Shown here: positions 42,670 to 52,342 of the stretch, piece after piece
Layout: every line of letters begins with the position of its first letter
Numbering within the stretch: the first letter of the stretch is position 1
DNA from: Ruegeria arenilitoris
Lineage (GTDB): Bacteria > Pseudomonadota > Alphaproteobacteria > Rhodobacterales > Rhodobacteraceae
Assembly: GCF_013030265.1 (NCBI RefSeq)
Contig: NZ_WPZQ01000001.1
Span: 1 to 64,000, forward strand
DNA length: 64,000 nt
Direction of reading: 5' to 3'
Program-made: the position numbers and the translations under genes
The notes under the pieces: model-generated
The model's input: the letters and a program-made list of their open reading frames with translations, nothing else
Database searches by the model: none
What the model was told of the DNA's origin: nothing

Positions 42670-44027
42670 CCGATATTTCCCAAACACCTGGCGCTGCTCC
42701 GACCGCTAAACCTAAAAGTGGTTCGCTGTTCGAAAAGGACGCGCGCACCAAGCGGCGTAACGCGGCTGAAAGCCGGTTCAAGATGTACGGTATCGCTGCC
42801 ATCGGTATCGGGCTGCTGATGCTGATCGTGCTGGTGACGAACATTGTGACCGCCGGTACCGGAGCCTTTCAGCAAACCTATCTTGAACTGGATGTCGATC
42901 TGAAAGCTGACAAGCTGGACAAGAAAGGCAATCGGAATATCGAGGACATCAAGAAGGTGTCGACCTTTGGTTATGCGCCTCTGATCGCGTCTGCGCTGGA
43001 ATCCGAAGTTGCAAAACTTGGTATTCAGACCGATTTGTCGGCCAAGGACATGGGCAAAATCCTGTCCAAAGCAGCCCAAGCTGAGTTGCGGAACTACGTC
43101 ATCGCCAACCCTGATGAGATCGGCAAGACGGTCAGCTTCCGTTTTCTGACCAACAGCCGCGTTGATGGCTACATGAAAGGCCGCGTAACTCGCGACTCGA
43201 TTGCCAACGATAAGAGTATCTCGGTCGAACAACTTGATTTCGTTGACCAGTTGCGGGATGCCGGAGTTCTTTACAAGGCGTTCAACCCGGACTTCATACT
43301 GGGCGCTGATGCCTCCGACCAACGACCCGAGGCTGCGGGAATCGGTGTGTCCATGCTGGGTTCGCTGTTCATGATGTTCGTAGTGCTTGCGCTAGCGCTT
43401 CCGATTGGCGTTGCGGCCTCGATCTATCTTGAGGAATTCGCGCCGCAGAACCGCCTGACGGACATCATCGAGGTCAACATCTCGAACCTAGCGGCCGTGC
43501 CGTCGATCGTTTTCGGCATTCTGGGTCTGGCCGTATTCATCAACTATATGCACCTGCCGACGTCCGCGCCGCTGGTCGGTGGTCTGGTGCTGACGCTGAT
43601 GACCTTGCCGACGATCATCATCTCGACCCGTGCGTCGCTCAAAGCGGTTCCGCCGTCGATCAGAGATGCGGCGTTGGGGGTAGGGGCCTCGAAAATGCAG
43701 GCCGTGTTCCATCATGTACTGCCGCTGGCCGCGCCCGGTATTTTGACCGGTACCATCATTGGTCTGGCACAGGCGCTAGGGGAAACTGCTCCGCTGCTTC
43801 TGATCGGGATGGTGGGCTTTATCGCCTCGAACCCGCCCGACGGCATCGTTGCAGGATTCCTGTCGCCAAACTCGGCCATGCCGGCGCAGATCTACGAATG
43901 GTCCAAGCGTGCCGACCCGGCCTTTTATGAACGCGCATGGGGAGGCATCATCATTTTGTTGATCTTCCTCGTCACAATGAACACGATTGCGGTCATCCTG
44001 CGCCGCCGCTTCGAACGCCGCTGGTAA
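42666..44027 (+). CDS. pstA: Phosphate ABC transporter permease PstA
   Basis: 453-aa membrane subunit, also extended relative to E. coli PstA (about 296 aa) by a polar N-terminus and a periplasmic insert at about 70-220 (one span before it near 40-60). Core motifs: LALPIGVAASIYLEEFAPQ, ISNLAAVPSIVFGILGLAVF, and DAALGVGASKMQAVFHHVLPLAAPGILTGTIIG. It starts inside the pstC stop and is followed by pstB 12 bases later. Confidence 0.96.
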   Translation: MTDISQTPGAAPTAKPKSGSLFEKDARTKRRNAAESRFKMYGIAAIGIGLLMLIVLVTNIVTAGTGAFQQTYLELDVDLKADKLDKKGNRNIEDIKKVSTFGYAPLIASALESEVAKLGIQTDLSAKDMGKILSKAAQAELRNYVIANPDEIGKTVSFRFLTNSRVDGYMKGRVTRDSIANDKSISVEQLDFVDQLRDAGVLYKAFNPDFILGADASDQRPEAAGIGVSMLGSLFMMFVVLALALPIGVAASIYLEEFAPQNRLTDIIEVNISNLAAVPSIVFGILGLAVFINYMHLPTSAPLVGGLVLTLMTLPTIIISTRASLKAVPPSIRDAALGVGASKMQAVFHHVLPLAAPGILTGTIIGLAQALGETAPLLLIGMVGFIASNPPDGIVAGFLSPNSAMPAQIYEWSKRADPAFYERAWGGIIILLIFLVTMNTIAVILRRRFERRW

Positions 44028-44039
44028 GTGGAGGCTAAA

Positions 44040-44837
44040 ATGAACGACATGTCACGAGTGGAGAGAACTGTGGACTCCAAAGATATCAAGATCGCCGCGA
44101 AGAACGTTCAGGTTTACTATGGCGATACCCACGCCATCAAAGACGTAGACGTGGAAATCGAAGACAAGACGGTTACCGCCTTCATCGGTCCTTCGGGCTG
44201 CGGCAAGTCAACGTTCCTGCGTTGTCTGAACCGGATGAATGACACCATCGACATCTGCCGTGTCAAAGGGGATATCCTGCTGGATGGTGAGGATATCTAT
44301 GACAAGCGAGTCGACCCGGTTCAGTTGCGGGCAAAAGTTGGCATGGTTTTTCAAAAACCGAACCCGTTTCCGAAATCGATCTACGATAACGTAGCCTACG
44401 GCCCGCGTATCCATGGCCTTGCTAAGAACAAGGCGGAACTGGATGAGATCGTTGAAAAATCCCTGCGCCGAGGTGCGATCTGGGATGAGGTAAAGGATCG
44501 CCTCGACGCTCCGGGAACCGGATTGTCCGGTGGTCAGCAGCAACGTCTTTGCATCGCACGCGCCGTGGCAACGGCGCCCGAAGTGCTGCTCATGGACGAG
44601 CCATGCTCGGCGCTTGACCCGATCGCAACCGCTCAGGTCGAAGAACTGATTGATGAACTGCGCGAACGCTACTCGGTGGTGATCGTGACCCACTCGATGC
44701 AGCAGGCTGCGCGCGTCAGCCAAAAAACCGCGTTCTTCCACTTGGGCAATCTGGTCGAGTTTGGCGAAACCGGTCAGATCTTCACCAATCCGGTTGATCC
44801 TCGCACGGAAAGCTACATTACAGGCCGTATCGGCTGA
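44040..44837 (+). CDS. pstB: Phosphate ABC transporter ATPase PstB
   Basis: 265 aa from ATG 44040, which has GGAGG placed 6 bases upstream; a GTG at 44028 would put the ribosome site inside the gene and is rejected. Walker [10 protein letters not shown], the PstB hallmarks RCLNRMND and [16 protein letters not shown], signature [15 protein letters not shown], Walker [14 protein letters not shown] and the C-terminal [16 protein letters not shown]. Powers phosphate import and relays transport status to PhoR. Confidence 0.98.
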   Translation: MNDMSRVERTVDSKDIKIAAKNVQVYYGDTHAIKDVDVEIEDKTVTAFIGPSGCGKSTFLRCLNRMNDTIDICRVKGDILLDGEDIYDKRVDPVQLRAKVGMVFQKPNPFPKSIYDNVAYGPRIHGLAKNKAELDEIVEKSLRRGAIWDEVKDRLDAPGTGLSGGQQQRLCIARAVATAPEVLLMDEPCSALDPIATAQVEELIDELRERYSVVIVTHSMQQAARVSQKTAFFHLGNLVEFGETGQIFTNPVDPRTESYITGRIG

Positions 44838-44853
44838 ACACAGGTATTCAGAT

Positions 44854-45555
44854 ATGACCGAACAACATATTGCATCCGCATTCGACCGGGATCTCGAAGC
44901 CATTCAGGCACACATTATGAAAATGGGTGGTCTGGTCGAGGCTGCGATTATGGGCGCTGCGCGCTCACTGGAAACACGTGACGAAGAACTGGCACAAGAG
45001 GTTCGCCAAGGCGACAAGGCCATTGACGCGTTGGAAGACGTTATCAACGAAGAAACCGCGCGCCTGATCGCATTGCGGGCCCCCACAGCCGGTGACTTGC
45101 GGTTGGTTCTTTCGGTGCTGAAGGTTTCGGCCAACCTGGAACGTATCGGCGACTATTCCAAAAACATCGCCAAGCGGACTACGGTTCTGGTCAATGCCGG
45201 CGAGATTAACGGCAGCGCTGCCGCCTTGCGCCGCATGGCACGAGAGGTTGAGGTTATGCTGCGTGACGCTCTGGATGCGTATATCCAGCGTGACGCCGAA
45301 CTGGCCACCGATGTGATCGAGCGTGATGAAGAAGTCGACCAGATGTACAATGGTCTGTTCCGCGAGTTCCTGACCTTTATGGCGGAAGATCCGCGCAACA
45401 TCTCTTCGTGTATGCACCTGCATTTCATCGCCAAGAACATCGAGCGCATGGGTGACCATGTCACGGCAATTGCCGAGCAGGTCGTGTACCTCGTGACAGG
45501 TGAGCGCCCGACCGAGGCGCGGCCCAAAGCCGATACCACGTCGCAAACCGCCTAG
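44854..45555 (+). CDS. phoU: Phosphate transport regulator PhoU
   Basis: 233-aa all-helical protein made of two three-helix PhoU repeats (about 10-110 and 120-215) with paired metal-binding motifs LERIGDYSKNIAKR and IERMGDHVTAIAEQ. Links Pst activity to PhoR. Start ATG 44854 is 16 bases after pstB. The last 18 residues are a polar tail. Confidence 0.97.
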   Translation: MTEQHIASAFDRDLEAIQAHIMKMGGLVEAAIMGAARSLETRDEELAQEVRQGDKAIDALEDVINEETARLIALRAPTAGDLRLVLSVLKVSANLERIGDYSKNIAKRTTVLVNAGEINGSAAALRRMAREVEVMLRDALDAYIQRDAELATDVIERDEEVDQMYNGLFREFLTFMAEDPRNISSCMHLHFIAKNIERMGDHVTAIAEQVVYLVTGERPTEARPKADTTSQTA

Positions 45556-45566
45556 GAGACAAGACA

Positions 45567-46256
45567 ATGTCCGCTGATCAGCCAACAGTTCTGGTTGTAG
45601 AGGATGAATTGGCGCAGCGCGAAGTGCTGGCCTACAATCTTGAGGCCGAAGGCTTCCGCGTTTCCAAAGCGGCCAGCGGCGACGAAGCCATGCTGCTTGT
45701 GGATGAAGACAGCCCAGACATCATTGTTCTGGACTGGATGATGCCCAATCTCAGCGGGATCGAGGTTTGCCGGCGCCTGAAAACGCGCCCGGATACACGC
45801 TCGATCCCCATCATCATGCTGTCGGCACGCAGTGAAGAGGTGGACAAGGTTCGCGGCCTGGAAACCGGCGCAGACGACTATGTGGTCAAGCCGTATTCGG
45901 TGGTCGAACTTATGGCTCGCGTCCGGACCCAGTTGCGCCGGGTACGTCCGGCGACGGTTGGTATCCGGCTGGAGTTCGATGACATCATCCTCGACTCGGA
46001 AACTCATAAGGTCAGCCGTGGCAACAAGCCTCTGAAACTTGGTCCCACAGAGTTTCGGCTGCTGAGTACGTTCATGGAAAAACCGGGCCGGGTCTGGAGC
46101 CGTGAGCAACTGCTGGATCGGGTGTGGGGCAGGGACATCTATGTCGATACACGCACCGTGGATGTCCACATCGGGCGACTGCGGAAAGCACTCACACAGC
46201 ACGGTGGTGAGGATCCTGTGCGCACAGTTCGAGGCGCTGGATACGCCTTGGGCTAA
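45567..46256 (+). CDS. phoB: Phosphate regulon response regulator PhoB
   Basis: 229 aa. Receiver domain 1-125 with the phosphoacceptor D56 in VLDWMMP, acidic pair at VVEDE, and lysine in DDYVVKPYS; OmpR-type winged helix at about 135-225 (LKLGPTEFRLLSTFMEKPGRVWSREQLLDRVWG and VDVHIGRLRKAL). It probably binds the Pho-box array ahead of pstS. Stop is 3 bases before the stop of the convergent LysR gene. Confidence 0.97.
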   Translation: MSADQPTVLVVEDELAQREVLAYNLEAEGFRVSKAASGDEAMLLVDEDSPDIIVLDWMMPNLSGIEVCRRLKTRPDTRSIPIIMLSARSEEVDKVRGLETGADDYVVKPYSVVELMARVRTQLRRVRPATVGIRLEFDDIILDSETHKVSRGNKPLKLGPTEFRLLSTFMEKPGRVWSREQLLDRVWGRDIYVDTRTVDVHIGRLRKALTQHGGEDPVRTVRGAGYALG

Positions 46257-46258
46257 GC

Positions 46259-47170
46259 CTATCGCGGCAGCGTCTCCTCGGTCTGTGCCTGAGAGGCAAG
46301 CCAGTGCCGGAACTCTCGCAAAGAGGGGTCATTGGATTTGGATTTGGGCCAAACCAGATAATATGCGCCCATGGTTTCCACGGCATCTGGAAAGACAGCA
46401 ATCAGTTTGCCTGTCGCCAGATCCTGCTCGATCAAATAGTTCGGCAGCAGCGCGACACCAAGGCCATGCAACGCAGCCTGATTGATGGTTGTAAACTGAT
46501 CATGAACTGTGCCGGGCAGGGCGTCTGGATGATGAACGCCCATTTGGCGAAACCATTCCTGCCAGGCTGCCGGGCGGGTCTGTATGTGCAACAGTGGCAG
46601 TTTCAGAAGATCAGCGGGTGAACGAAGTCGCCCGGTCGGTAGCAAGGAAGGCGAACAAACCGGAAGGACACGTTCGACGCTAAGCAGCAGACGCTCTGTT
46701 CCCGGCCAGTCAGGTTCGCCAAAATGTAGTGCTGCATCAAATGGTTCTGCGGTAAAGTTAAATGGCCGCAGGCGCGTTGACATGTTGATTGTGATATCAG
46801 GATGCAGGCGCGCGAAGTCAGGTAAGCGTGGTACAAGCCAACGCATACTGAAAGTCGGTAGGATAGCCAGGTTCAGGGTACCCCCAACTGGCGCAACGTG
46901 AAGCTTCAGCGAAGCCTGTGCTATGTGGTTCAATCCCTGCCGAATTTCGGCGACGTATTCCTGTGCAGCCGGCGTCAGTGATAGGCGTTTTCGATCCCGG
47001 CTGATCAGTTCCACACCCAATTGATTTTCCAGTGTTTGCAACTGGCGGCTTACTGCACTTTGAGTAAGAGCAAGTTCCTCAGCCGCCGCAGAAGCTGATC
47101 CAAGGCGATCCAGTGCTTCAAGCGCACGGAGCGAAGAGATTGACGGGAAAAGGCGTCGGGTGGTTTCCAT
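46259..47170 (-). CDS. LysR-family transcriptional regulator (GcvA/AmpR type)
   Basis: 303 aa from ATG 47170 ([25 protein letters not shown]). N-terminal helix-turn-helix with [28 protein letters not shown] and [10 protein letters not shown], then an effector domain. The sequence [15 protein letters not shown] is characteristic of the GcvA subgroup. Divergent from the glutaryl-CoA dehydrogenase gene with 95 bases between, so it probably controls that gene and responds to an intermediate of lysine or tryptophan breakdown. That is inference from position. Confidence 0.93.
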   Translation of the reverse strand: METTRRLFPSISSLRALEALDRLGSASAAAEELALTQSAVSRQLQTLENQLGVELISRDRKRLSLTPAAQEYVAEIRQGLNHIAQASLKLHVAPVGGTLNLAILPTFSMRWLVPRLPDFARLHPDITINMSTRLRPFNFTAEPFDAALHFGEPDWPGTERLLLSVERVLPVCSPSLLPTGRLRSPADLLKLPLLHIQTRPAAWQEWFRQMGVHHPDALPGTVHDQFTTINQAALHGLGVALLPNYLIEQDLATGKLIAVFPDAVETMGAYYLVWPKSKSNDPSLREFRHWLASQAQTEETLPR

Positions 47171-47265
47171 GTATGCGATATACTCATGGAAACATGCAAA
47201 TGTCTCGCTGTTTTTTGCGGTTTTGTCAGAGTAGGGTGCGGCAACCAGATTTAAGGAGCTGCAAG

Positions 47266-48495
47266 ATGAACGCCCCAGAAACAAAACCTGTCCTTCGCGC
47301 AAAAGATGCTCCGGACCTTGGCAACTTTACTTGGGACGATCCATTCCGTTTGTCCGATCAGTTGAATGAGGACGAACGCCTGATCGCCGATAGTGCACAT
47401 GCGTATGCGCAAGAGAAGCTACAGCCGCGCGTTACCAAAGCATTTGAAAATGAGGAAACTGATCCCGGAATCTTCCGAGAAATGGGCGAAATGGGCCTGT
47501 TAGGGACTACTATTCCCGAGGAATACGGTGGGATTGGCGCGGGCTATGTAACCTATGGGCTGGTTGCTCGTGAGGTCGAGCGCGTGGATTCTGGTTATCG
47601 TTCGATGATGTCAGTTCAAAGCTCATTGGTGATGTATCCGATCTATGCGTACGGCAGTGAGGAACAGCGCAGGAAGTATCTTCCAAAGCTTGCAAGTGGC
47701 GAATGGATTGGCTGTTTTGGTCTGACAGAGCCCGACGCCGGATCTGATCCCGCCGGCATGAAGACCCGCGCAGAAAAGATTGATGGCGGTTACCGTTTGA
47801 CCGGTAGCAAGATGTGGATTTCCAACTCACCTATTGCGGATGTGTTCGTGGTCTGGGCGAAATCTGACGCACATGACGGTAAAATCCGAGGCTTTGTGCT
47901 GGAGAAAGGCATGAAAGGCCTCAGTACGCCAAAGATTCAGAACAAGCTGAGCCTGCGCGCATCGATCACCGGTGAAATCGTGATGGATGGCGTTGAGGTA
48001 GACGAGGGCGCCTTGCTGCCGCACGTTCAGGGCCTCAAAGGACCATTTGGTTGCCTCAACCGTGCGCGTTATGGGATCAGTTGGGGTGTGATGGGATCAG
48101 CTGAGTGCTGCTGGCATGCAGCTCGTCAATACGGTTTGGACCGGAAGCAGTTCAATCGTCCTTTGGCGCAAACGCAGCTGTTCCAGCGCAAACTGGCTGA
48201 TATGCAGACCGAGATAGCGCTGGGTCTTCAGGCCAGCTTGCGTGTTGGCCGTCTGTTAGATCAGGCCGAAGCTGCACCAGAGATGATTTCGATCGTAAAG
48301 CGCAACAATTGCGGCAAGGCACTGGATATCGCTCGGATGGCGCGTGACATGCATGGTGGCAACGGAATTTCGCTGGAGTTCCAGGTCGTGCGGCACATGA
48401 TCAATCTGGAAACTGTGAACACCTATGAAGGGACGCATGACGTTCATGCACTGATCCTAGGGCGGGCACAAACCGGGCTGCAGGCGTTCTATTGA
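47266..48495 (+). CDS. gcdH: Glutaryl-CoA dehydrogenase
   Basis: FAD enzyme that oxidises and decarboxylates glutaryl-CoA to crotonyl-CoA in lysine, hydroxylysine and tryptophan degradation. 409 aa from ATG 47266 (AAGGAG site). Acyl-CoA dehydrogenase signatures [14 protein letters not shown] and the GCDH-typical [30 protein letters not shown] and [20 protein letters not shown], in which the glutamate of YEGTHD is the catalytic base. Divergent from the LysR gene. A strong terminator follows. Confidence 0.95.
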   Translation: MNAPETKPVLRAKDAPDLGNFTWDDPFRLSDQLNEDERLIADSAHAYAQEKLQPRVTKAFENEETDPGIFREMGEMGLLGTTIPEEYGGIGAGYVTYGLVAREVERVDSGYRSMMSVQSSLVMYPIYAYGSEEQRRKYLPKLASGEWIGCFGLTEPDAGSDPAGMKTRAEKIDGGYRLTGSKMWISNSPIADVFVVWAKSDAHDGKIRGFVLEKGMKGLSTPKIQNKLSLRASITGEIVMDGVEVDEGALLPHVQGLKGPFGCLNRARYGISWGVMGSAECCWHAARQYGLDRKQFNRPLAQTQLFQRKLADMQTEIALGLQASLRVGRLLDQAEAAPEMISIVKRNNCGKALDIARMARDMHGGNGISLEFQVVRHMINLETVNTYEGTHDVHALILGRAQTGLQAFY

Positions 48496-48548
48496 ACCAT
48501 ATGACAGGTATCGTGTAATCGGTATTATGTAAATAATATACCCTAAGA

Positions 48549-48580
48549 ACACTGCCAATGTTCGCATTGGCGGTGTTTTT
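48549..48580 (+). terminator. Rho-independent terminator after gcdH
   Basis: ACACTGCCAATG (48549-48560) and CATTGGCGGTGT (48565-48576) make a 12-bp stem with a TTCG tetraloop, then TTTTT. Confidence 0.92.
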
Positions 48581-48626
48581 ACAAGATGTTACGCTGTGAT
48601 TTGAAACAGATACAGCGGACCCCCAA

Positions 48627-49394
48627 ATGGAACTTAAGGATAAAGTAATTGTCATTACCGGAGCTGCCGGTGGTATTGGCAAAGGACTGGCTGAGCGGTT
48701 CGCCCGCGAAGGTGCACGTATCGTCTGTGCAGATCTGAATTTACCCGAAGCTCAAGCAGTCGCTGATGCTATCAAGGGCAAAGCCGTAAAATGCGATGTA
48801 TCTAGTGAAGATGACATCCAGGCGTTGATCGAAACCGTCGAAAGCACACTCGGGCCAATCGACCTCTTTTGTGCCAATGCAGGAATTCTGACTCTTGGCG
48901 GACTTGAGGTGCCAGATGAAGATTGGGACCGGATCTGGAAAATCAATGTCATGTCGCATGTTTGGGTCGCACGTCATCTGGTGCCAAAGATGGTTGAGCG
49001 TGGTCACGGCTACATCCTGACAACTGCATCAGCTGCTGGTTTGTTGAACCAACCTGGCGCTGCTCCATATGGGGTCACCAAGCACGCAGCCGTTGGTTTT
49101 GCCGAGTGGCTTTCTCTGACTTACGGCAATCAAGGTATACGCGTTTCGGTACTGTGTCCGCAGGCTGTTCGATCCGAGATGACGCGCGGACACGAAAATT
49201 CGGTTGCCGCAATCGATGGAATGCTTGAGCCCGAAGATGTGGCGCAGGCCTGTGTAGAAGCAATCGCTGAAGAGCGCTTCCTTGTTTTGCCGCATCCGCA
49301 GGTACTCGATTATATGCGTTTGAAAACAGCTGACTATGATCGATGGCTGGGCGGAATGCGGAAGCTAAATCAACAGTTTGCCGGTGAAACCTAA
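48627..49394 (+). CDS. SDR-family oxidoreductase
   Basis: 255-aa short-chain dehydrogenase. NAD(P)-binding motif TGAAGGIGKG (about 11-20), acidic residue after strand 2 in CADLN (points to NAD), NAG in LFCANAGIL, and catalytic Ser, Tyr and Lys in TASAAGLLNQPGAAPYGVTKHA. Substrate unknown. It has no gap from the convergent tesB gene (stops overlap by four bases). Placed among acyl-CoA catabolism genes. Confidence 0.93.
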   Translation: MELKDKVIVITGAAGGIGKGLAERFAREGARIVCADLNLPEAQAVADAIKGKAVKCDVSSEDDIQALIETVESTLGPIDLFCANAGILTLGGLEVPDEDWDRIWKINVMSHVWVARHLVPKMVERGHGYILTTASAAGLLNQPGAAPYGVTKHAAVGFAEWLSLTYGNQGIRVSVLCPQAVRSEMTRGHENSVAAIDGMLEPEDVAQACVEAIAEERFLVLPHPQVLDYMRLKTADYDRWLGGMRKLNQQFAGET

Positions 49395-50260
49395 GTTTTT
49401 TTTTGAGGTTTGCGCAACAGCCCTTCCTGTGCCACCGACGCGACAAGAGTGCCATCCTGGGAATAGATTGACCCGCGGTTAAAGCTACGTCCCTGCCCCG
49501 TCCATGGCGACTCCATCGAATACAAATGCCAGTCCTGAAACTGAACTGGCGCGTGGAACCACATCGCGTGATCGAGGCTTGCGCCATTGATTTCACCGGT
49601 AAACCAGCTGAGTCCATGCGGGCGCATGCCCGAGCTCAGCAGGCTCATATCCGATGCATAGGCCAACAAAAGGTGTTGCGTCACTTGGCTTGCTTGATCG
49701 GCGGCCTGCATCCTGAACCAGATATGGTTATGATCATCTGCTTTCTCTGGTTGAAATAGGTCCAGCGGCTCAATTTCTCGTACGTCAATGGGACGTTCAC
49801 GTAGGAATTCCGTGCGTAGCCTCTCAGGGACGCGAGGCAGATATCTTTGCCTTAACTGATCCCGCGTGGCGTGCTTTTCCGGCGGTTCCACGTCCGGCAT
49901 TTTATGCTGGTGATCCCAGCCGTCATCTTGAATGTGAAAAGATGCCGACATGTTCAGGATTTGCTTTCCGTGTTGAATGGCAACAACGCGACGGGTAGTA
50001 AATGAACCTCCATCTCGTGCCCGATCAACTTGATATATAACCGGAATCTCTGGATCGCCGGGCCTTATGAAATAAGCATGTAGCGAGTGACACAAACGAT
50101 CCTCAACGGTCCGATACGCTGCCGCCAACGCCTGTGCGATCACCTGACCGCCAAATATGCGCATTGGCGTCTCACCGCCCGATCCGGTGCCGCGGAACAG
50201 ATCGACCTCAAGGCGCTCAATGTTCAACAGGTCCAGCAGAATGCGCTCGGCTTCAGTCAT
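49391..50260 (-). CDS. tesB: Acyl-CoA thioesterase II
   Basis: 289-aa double hotdog thioesterase that releases CoA from medium and long acyl-CoA. Start ATG 50260 (MTEAERILLDLLNIERLEVDLFRG); the longer frame to 50317 is not supported. Family marks: RIFGGQVIAQALAAAYRTV, DRARDGGSFTTRRVVAIQHG, LLAYASDMSLLSSGMRPHG and the C-terminal ASLDHAMWFHAP and GRSFNRGSIYSQDGTLVASVAQEGLLR. Follows the serine hydrolase gene on the same strand. Confidence 0.96.
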   Translation of the reverse strand: MTEAERILLDLLNIERLEVDLFRGTGSGGETPMRIFGGQVIAQALAAAYRTVEDRLCHSLHAYFIRPGDPEIPVIYQVDRARDGGSFTTRRVVAIQHGKQILNMSASFHIQDDGWDHQHKMPDVEPPEKHATRDQLRQRYLPRVPERLRTEFLRERPIDVREIEPLDLFQPEKADDHNHIWFRMQAADQASQVTQHLLLAYASDMSLLSSGMRPHGLSWFTGEINGASLDHAMWFHAPVQFQDWHLYSMESPWTGQGRSFNRGSIYSQDGTLVASVAQEGLLRKPQKKT

Positions 50261-50309
50261 ATCCGACTCTCCGGTTTGGTTTTGCCTTCGGGTAGCAGCC
50301 CTACGGCCC

Positions 50310-51533
50310 TCATTCAATCAATGCCCCAAGGACAAGCCCCTTGAGTTCTGATCGCGACGGGTAGGAGCTGGACGGCGAAAGTTGGGTGAAGAACACACAA
50401 GTGAAATCGTTCTCACGGTCAATCCAGAAGAAAGTTGAGGCCATTCCACCCCAACTAAAGTCGCCAACTGAGCCGGGTGTGCGGGCACGTGCCGGATCGA
50501 GAACGACAGCGCCGGCCAAACCAAAGCCCATGCCTTCCATAGGTTGTTCAGCAAAGCTATGCGGCCCCATTGATGCGATGTCACCGGGTAAGTGATTGCG
50601 CATCATGAAGTCGACGGTCTTTGAACCCAGTAGTCTGTTGCCGTTGAATGCTCCCTTGTTTCGTAGCATCTCTGCAAATCTGGCATAGTCGTCGATCGTT
50701 CCGACCAATCCTCCGCCACCGGAAAATGTTGAGGCATTCTCGAACGGTGATTGACCGGGCTGATCCGTCAGACGCAAGGTTTCCCCACCGCTTTTAGCCG
50801 CATTCAGGGCCATCGCGTCACCTTCTAGCGGGGTGTAGAGCGAGGCAAATCGATCCCCTGCCCCTGAGGGTACGGGAAAGGCAGTCTCTTGCATCCCCAA
50901 TGGCGCAAATATTTGTTCTGCGAAGAACTGATCCAGCGTTTGTCCCGATACGATTTCGATCACACGCCCGATTACATCAATCCCGACCGAATATTCCCAT
51001 TGAGTTCCTGGTTTAAATGCGAGCGGGAGTTGCGCCAACTCTTTGACTTTGTCTGCCAAGTGCCCTTGGTTTGGCCCAAAAATCAGGTCCAGCTCATCCA
51101 TTGCCGCTGGCAAAATGCCGGGGTTGAATGGATAGCTTAAACCGCTGGTATGGGTGAGTAACTGGTGCAGTGTGGGTGTCGGAGCATCTTCGGTTTGATC
51201 AATGCGCTCTGCATCTGGAACCAAGGCCTGCATATCCCGAAATTCTGGGATGAACTCTGAAACGGGTGCTTCCAGATGGAACAATCCGCGCTCTGCCAGC
51301 ATCATCAATGCGACAGATGTTATTGGTTTGGTCATCGAGTATATTCGGACCAGGGTATCCCGCTTAAATGGAAGTTTGTTCTCGACACTACGCTGCCCAC
51401 AGGTGTGAAAAAAAGCTTCTCGTCCACCCTGGTGCAGCAATATTGAACTGCCTGCGTATTTTCTTTGGTCTACATAGCCTTGCATCCAATCGCGGATGCG
51501 ATCCAACCGTGCTGTATCAAAATTTGCCGTCAC
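50310..51533 (-). CDS. Serine hydrolase, class C beta-lactamase/esterase family
   Basis: 407 aa from GTG 51533, chosen because AGGG lies 5 bases before it and the preceding residues look untranslated. Nucleophile motif YSMTKP (S66-x-x-K69), second motif WEYSVGID (Tyr) near 180, and a HTSGL segment that is common in EstB-type esterases. No signal peptide, so it is likely a cytosolic esterase and not a resistance beta-lactamase. Substrate unknown. Same strand as tesB, 49 bases apart. Confidence 0.9.
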   Translation of the reverse strand: MTANFDTARLDRIRDWMQGYVDQRKYAGSSILLHQGGREAFFHTCGQRSVENKLPFKRDTLVRIYSMTKPITSVALMMLAERGLFHLEAPVSEFIPEFRDMQALVPDAERIDQTEDAPTPTLHQLLTHTSGLSYPFNPGILPAAMDELDLIFGPNQGHLADKVKELAQLPLAFKPGTQWEYSVGIDVIGRVIEIVSGQTLDQFFAEQIFAPLGMQETAFPVPSGAGDRFASLYTPLEGDAMALNAAKSGGETLRLTDQPGQSPFENASTFSGGGGLVGTIDDYARFAEMLRNKGAFNGNRLLGSKTVDFMMRNHLPGDIASMGPHSFAEQPMEGMGFGLAGAVVLDPARARTPGSVGDFSWGGMASTFFWIDRENDFTCVFFTQLSPSSSYPSRSELKGLVLGALIE

Positions 51534-51733
51534 GATCCCTACCCGCTCAATACCCTTATCTGAGGTGATCTTGCCGCCTTGTCCGATGAAACGACAGACA
51601 AAAATGAAAGGGTTTGCCTGAAAAGCCAAAGCAGTATCGGCGTCTGCACAGTGACGCTGCTAAACTGAAACAGGTAAAGATTCGCAGTGTTTTTGTTTTT
51701 CCCCGCATCAAAGAATTATTTCGGAGTAAGATC

Positions 51734-52339
51734 ATGCCGCATAGTGTTGATTTTATGTATGATTTTAGTAGTCCTAATGCGTTTCTTGCGCACAAGGTAC
51801 TACCGGATCTTATCAGTCGCCGCTCGGCCGATCTGCGGAATGTTCCGATACTACTAAGTATTGTTTTTAAGGCGACGAATAACCAGAGCCCCTTTCAGGC
51901 ATTTGCGGAGAACCGACAAAAATCGGCTTACCTGACGCATGATCTACACCGTTTCGCGCGACGTCGCGGAATTAGCTTTCACATGAGCCCGCATTTCCCA
52001 CTGAATACAAAATTCGCTATGCGAGGTGCGGTGTTTGCGATGGGTAAACCATGGGAAAACAAATACATAGATGCTATTTTTGACGCAATTTGGGTGCATG
52101 GCCAAAAGATCGATGACCTTAACGTTTTGTCTGATGTTCTTCAGGAAAATGGTCTTCCTATAAGAAAGATCCGAGAAGCGATCTCGAGCGCCGACATCAA
52201 ACAGAAGTTGAAAGAGCAAACCAAGGCAGCAGTGCGAAGCGGTGTGTTTGGCGTACCCAGCATGTTTGTCGGGCCCGAGATGTTCTTTGGAAAGAACAGC
52301 CTGGGGAATCTGGACCTTGAGCTTTCGCTGGACAAGTAG
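51734..52339 (+). CDS. 2-hydroxychromene-2-carboxylate isomerase family (kappa-GST/DsbA-like) protein
   Basis: 201 aa from ATG 51734 (GGAGTAAG site). Thioredoxin-like fold with the family Ser in YDFSSPNAFLA (about 9-19) in place of a CxxC, and the C-terminal VRSGVFGVPSMFVGPEMFFGKNSLGNLDLEL. Known members isomerise chromene-carboxylates in naphthalene breakdown with glutathione, or act in unknown reactions. The gene and its upstream 100 bases are more AT-rich than the neighbours, with rarer codons (for example TTA, ATA), which hints at acquisition. Confidence 0.88.
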   Translation: MPHSVDFMYDFSSPNAFLAHKVLPDLISRRSADLRNVPILLSIVFKATNNQSPFQAFAENRQKSAYLTHDLHRFARRRGISFHMSPHFPLNTKFAMRGAVFAMGKPWENKYIDAIFDAIWVHGQKIDDLNVLSDVLQENGLPIRKIREAISSADIKQKLKEQTKAAVRSGVFGVPSMFVGPEMFFGKNSLGNLDLELSLDK

Positions 52340-52342
52340 GCT

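Noticed and set aside
50310-51533. Antibiotic-resistance beta-lactamase
   Set aside because: The SxxK motif is shared with cytosolic esterases; there is no signal peptide, so export to the periplasm is not expected.
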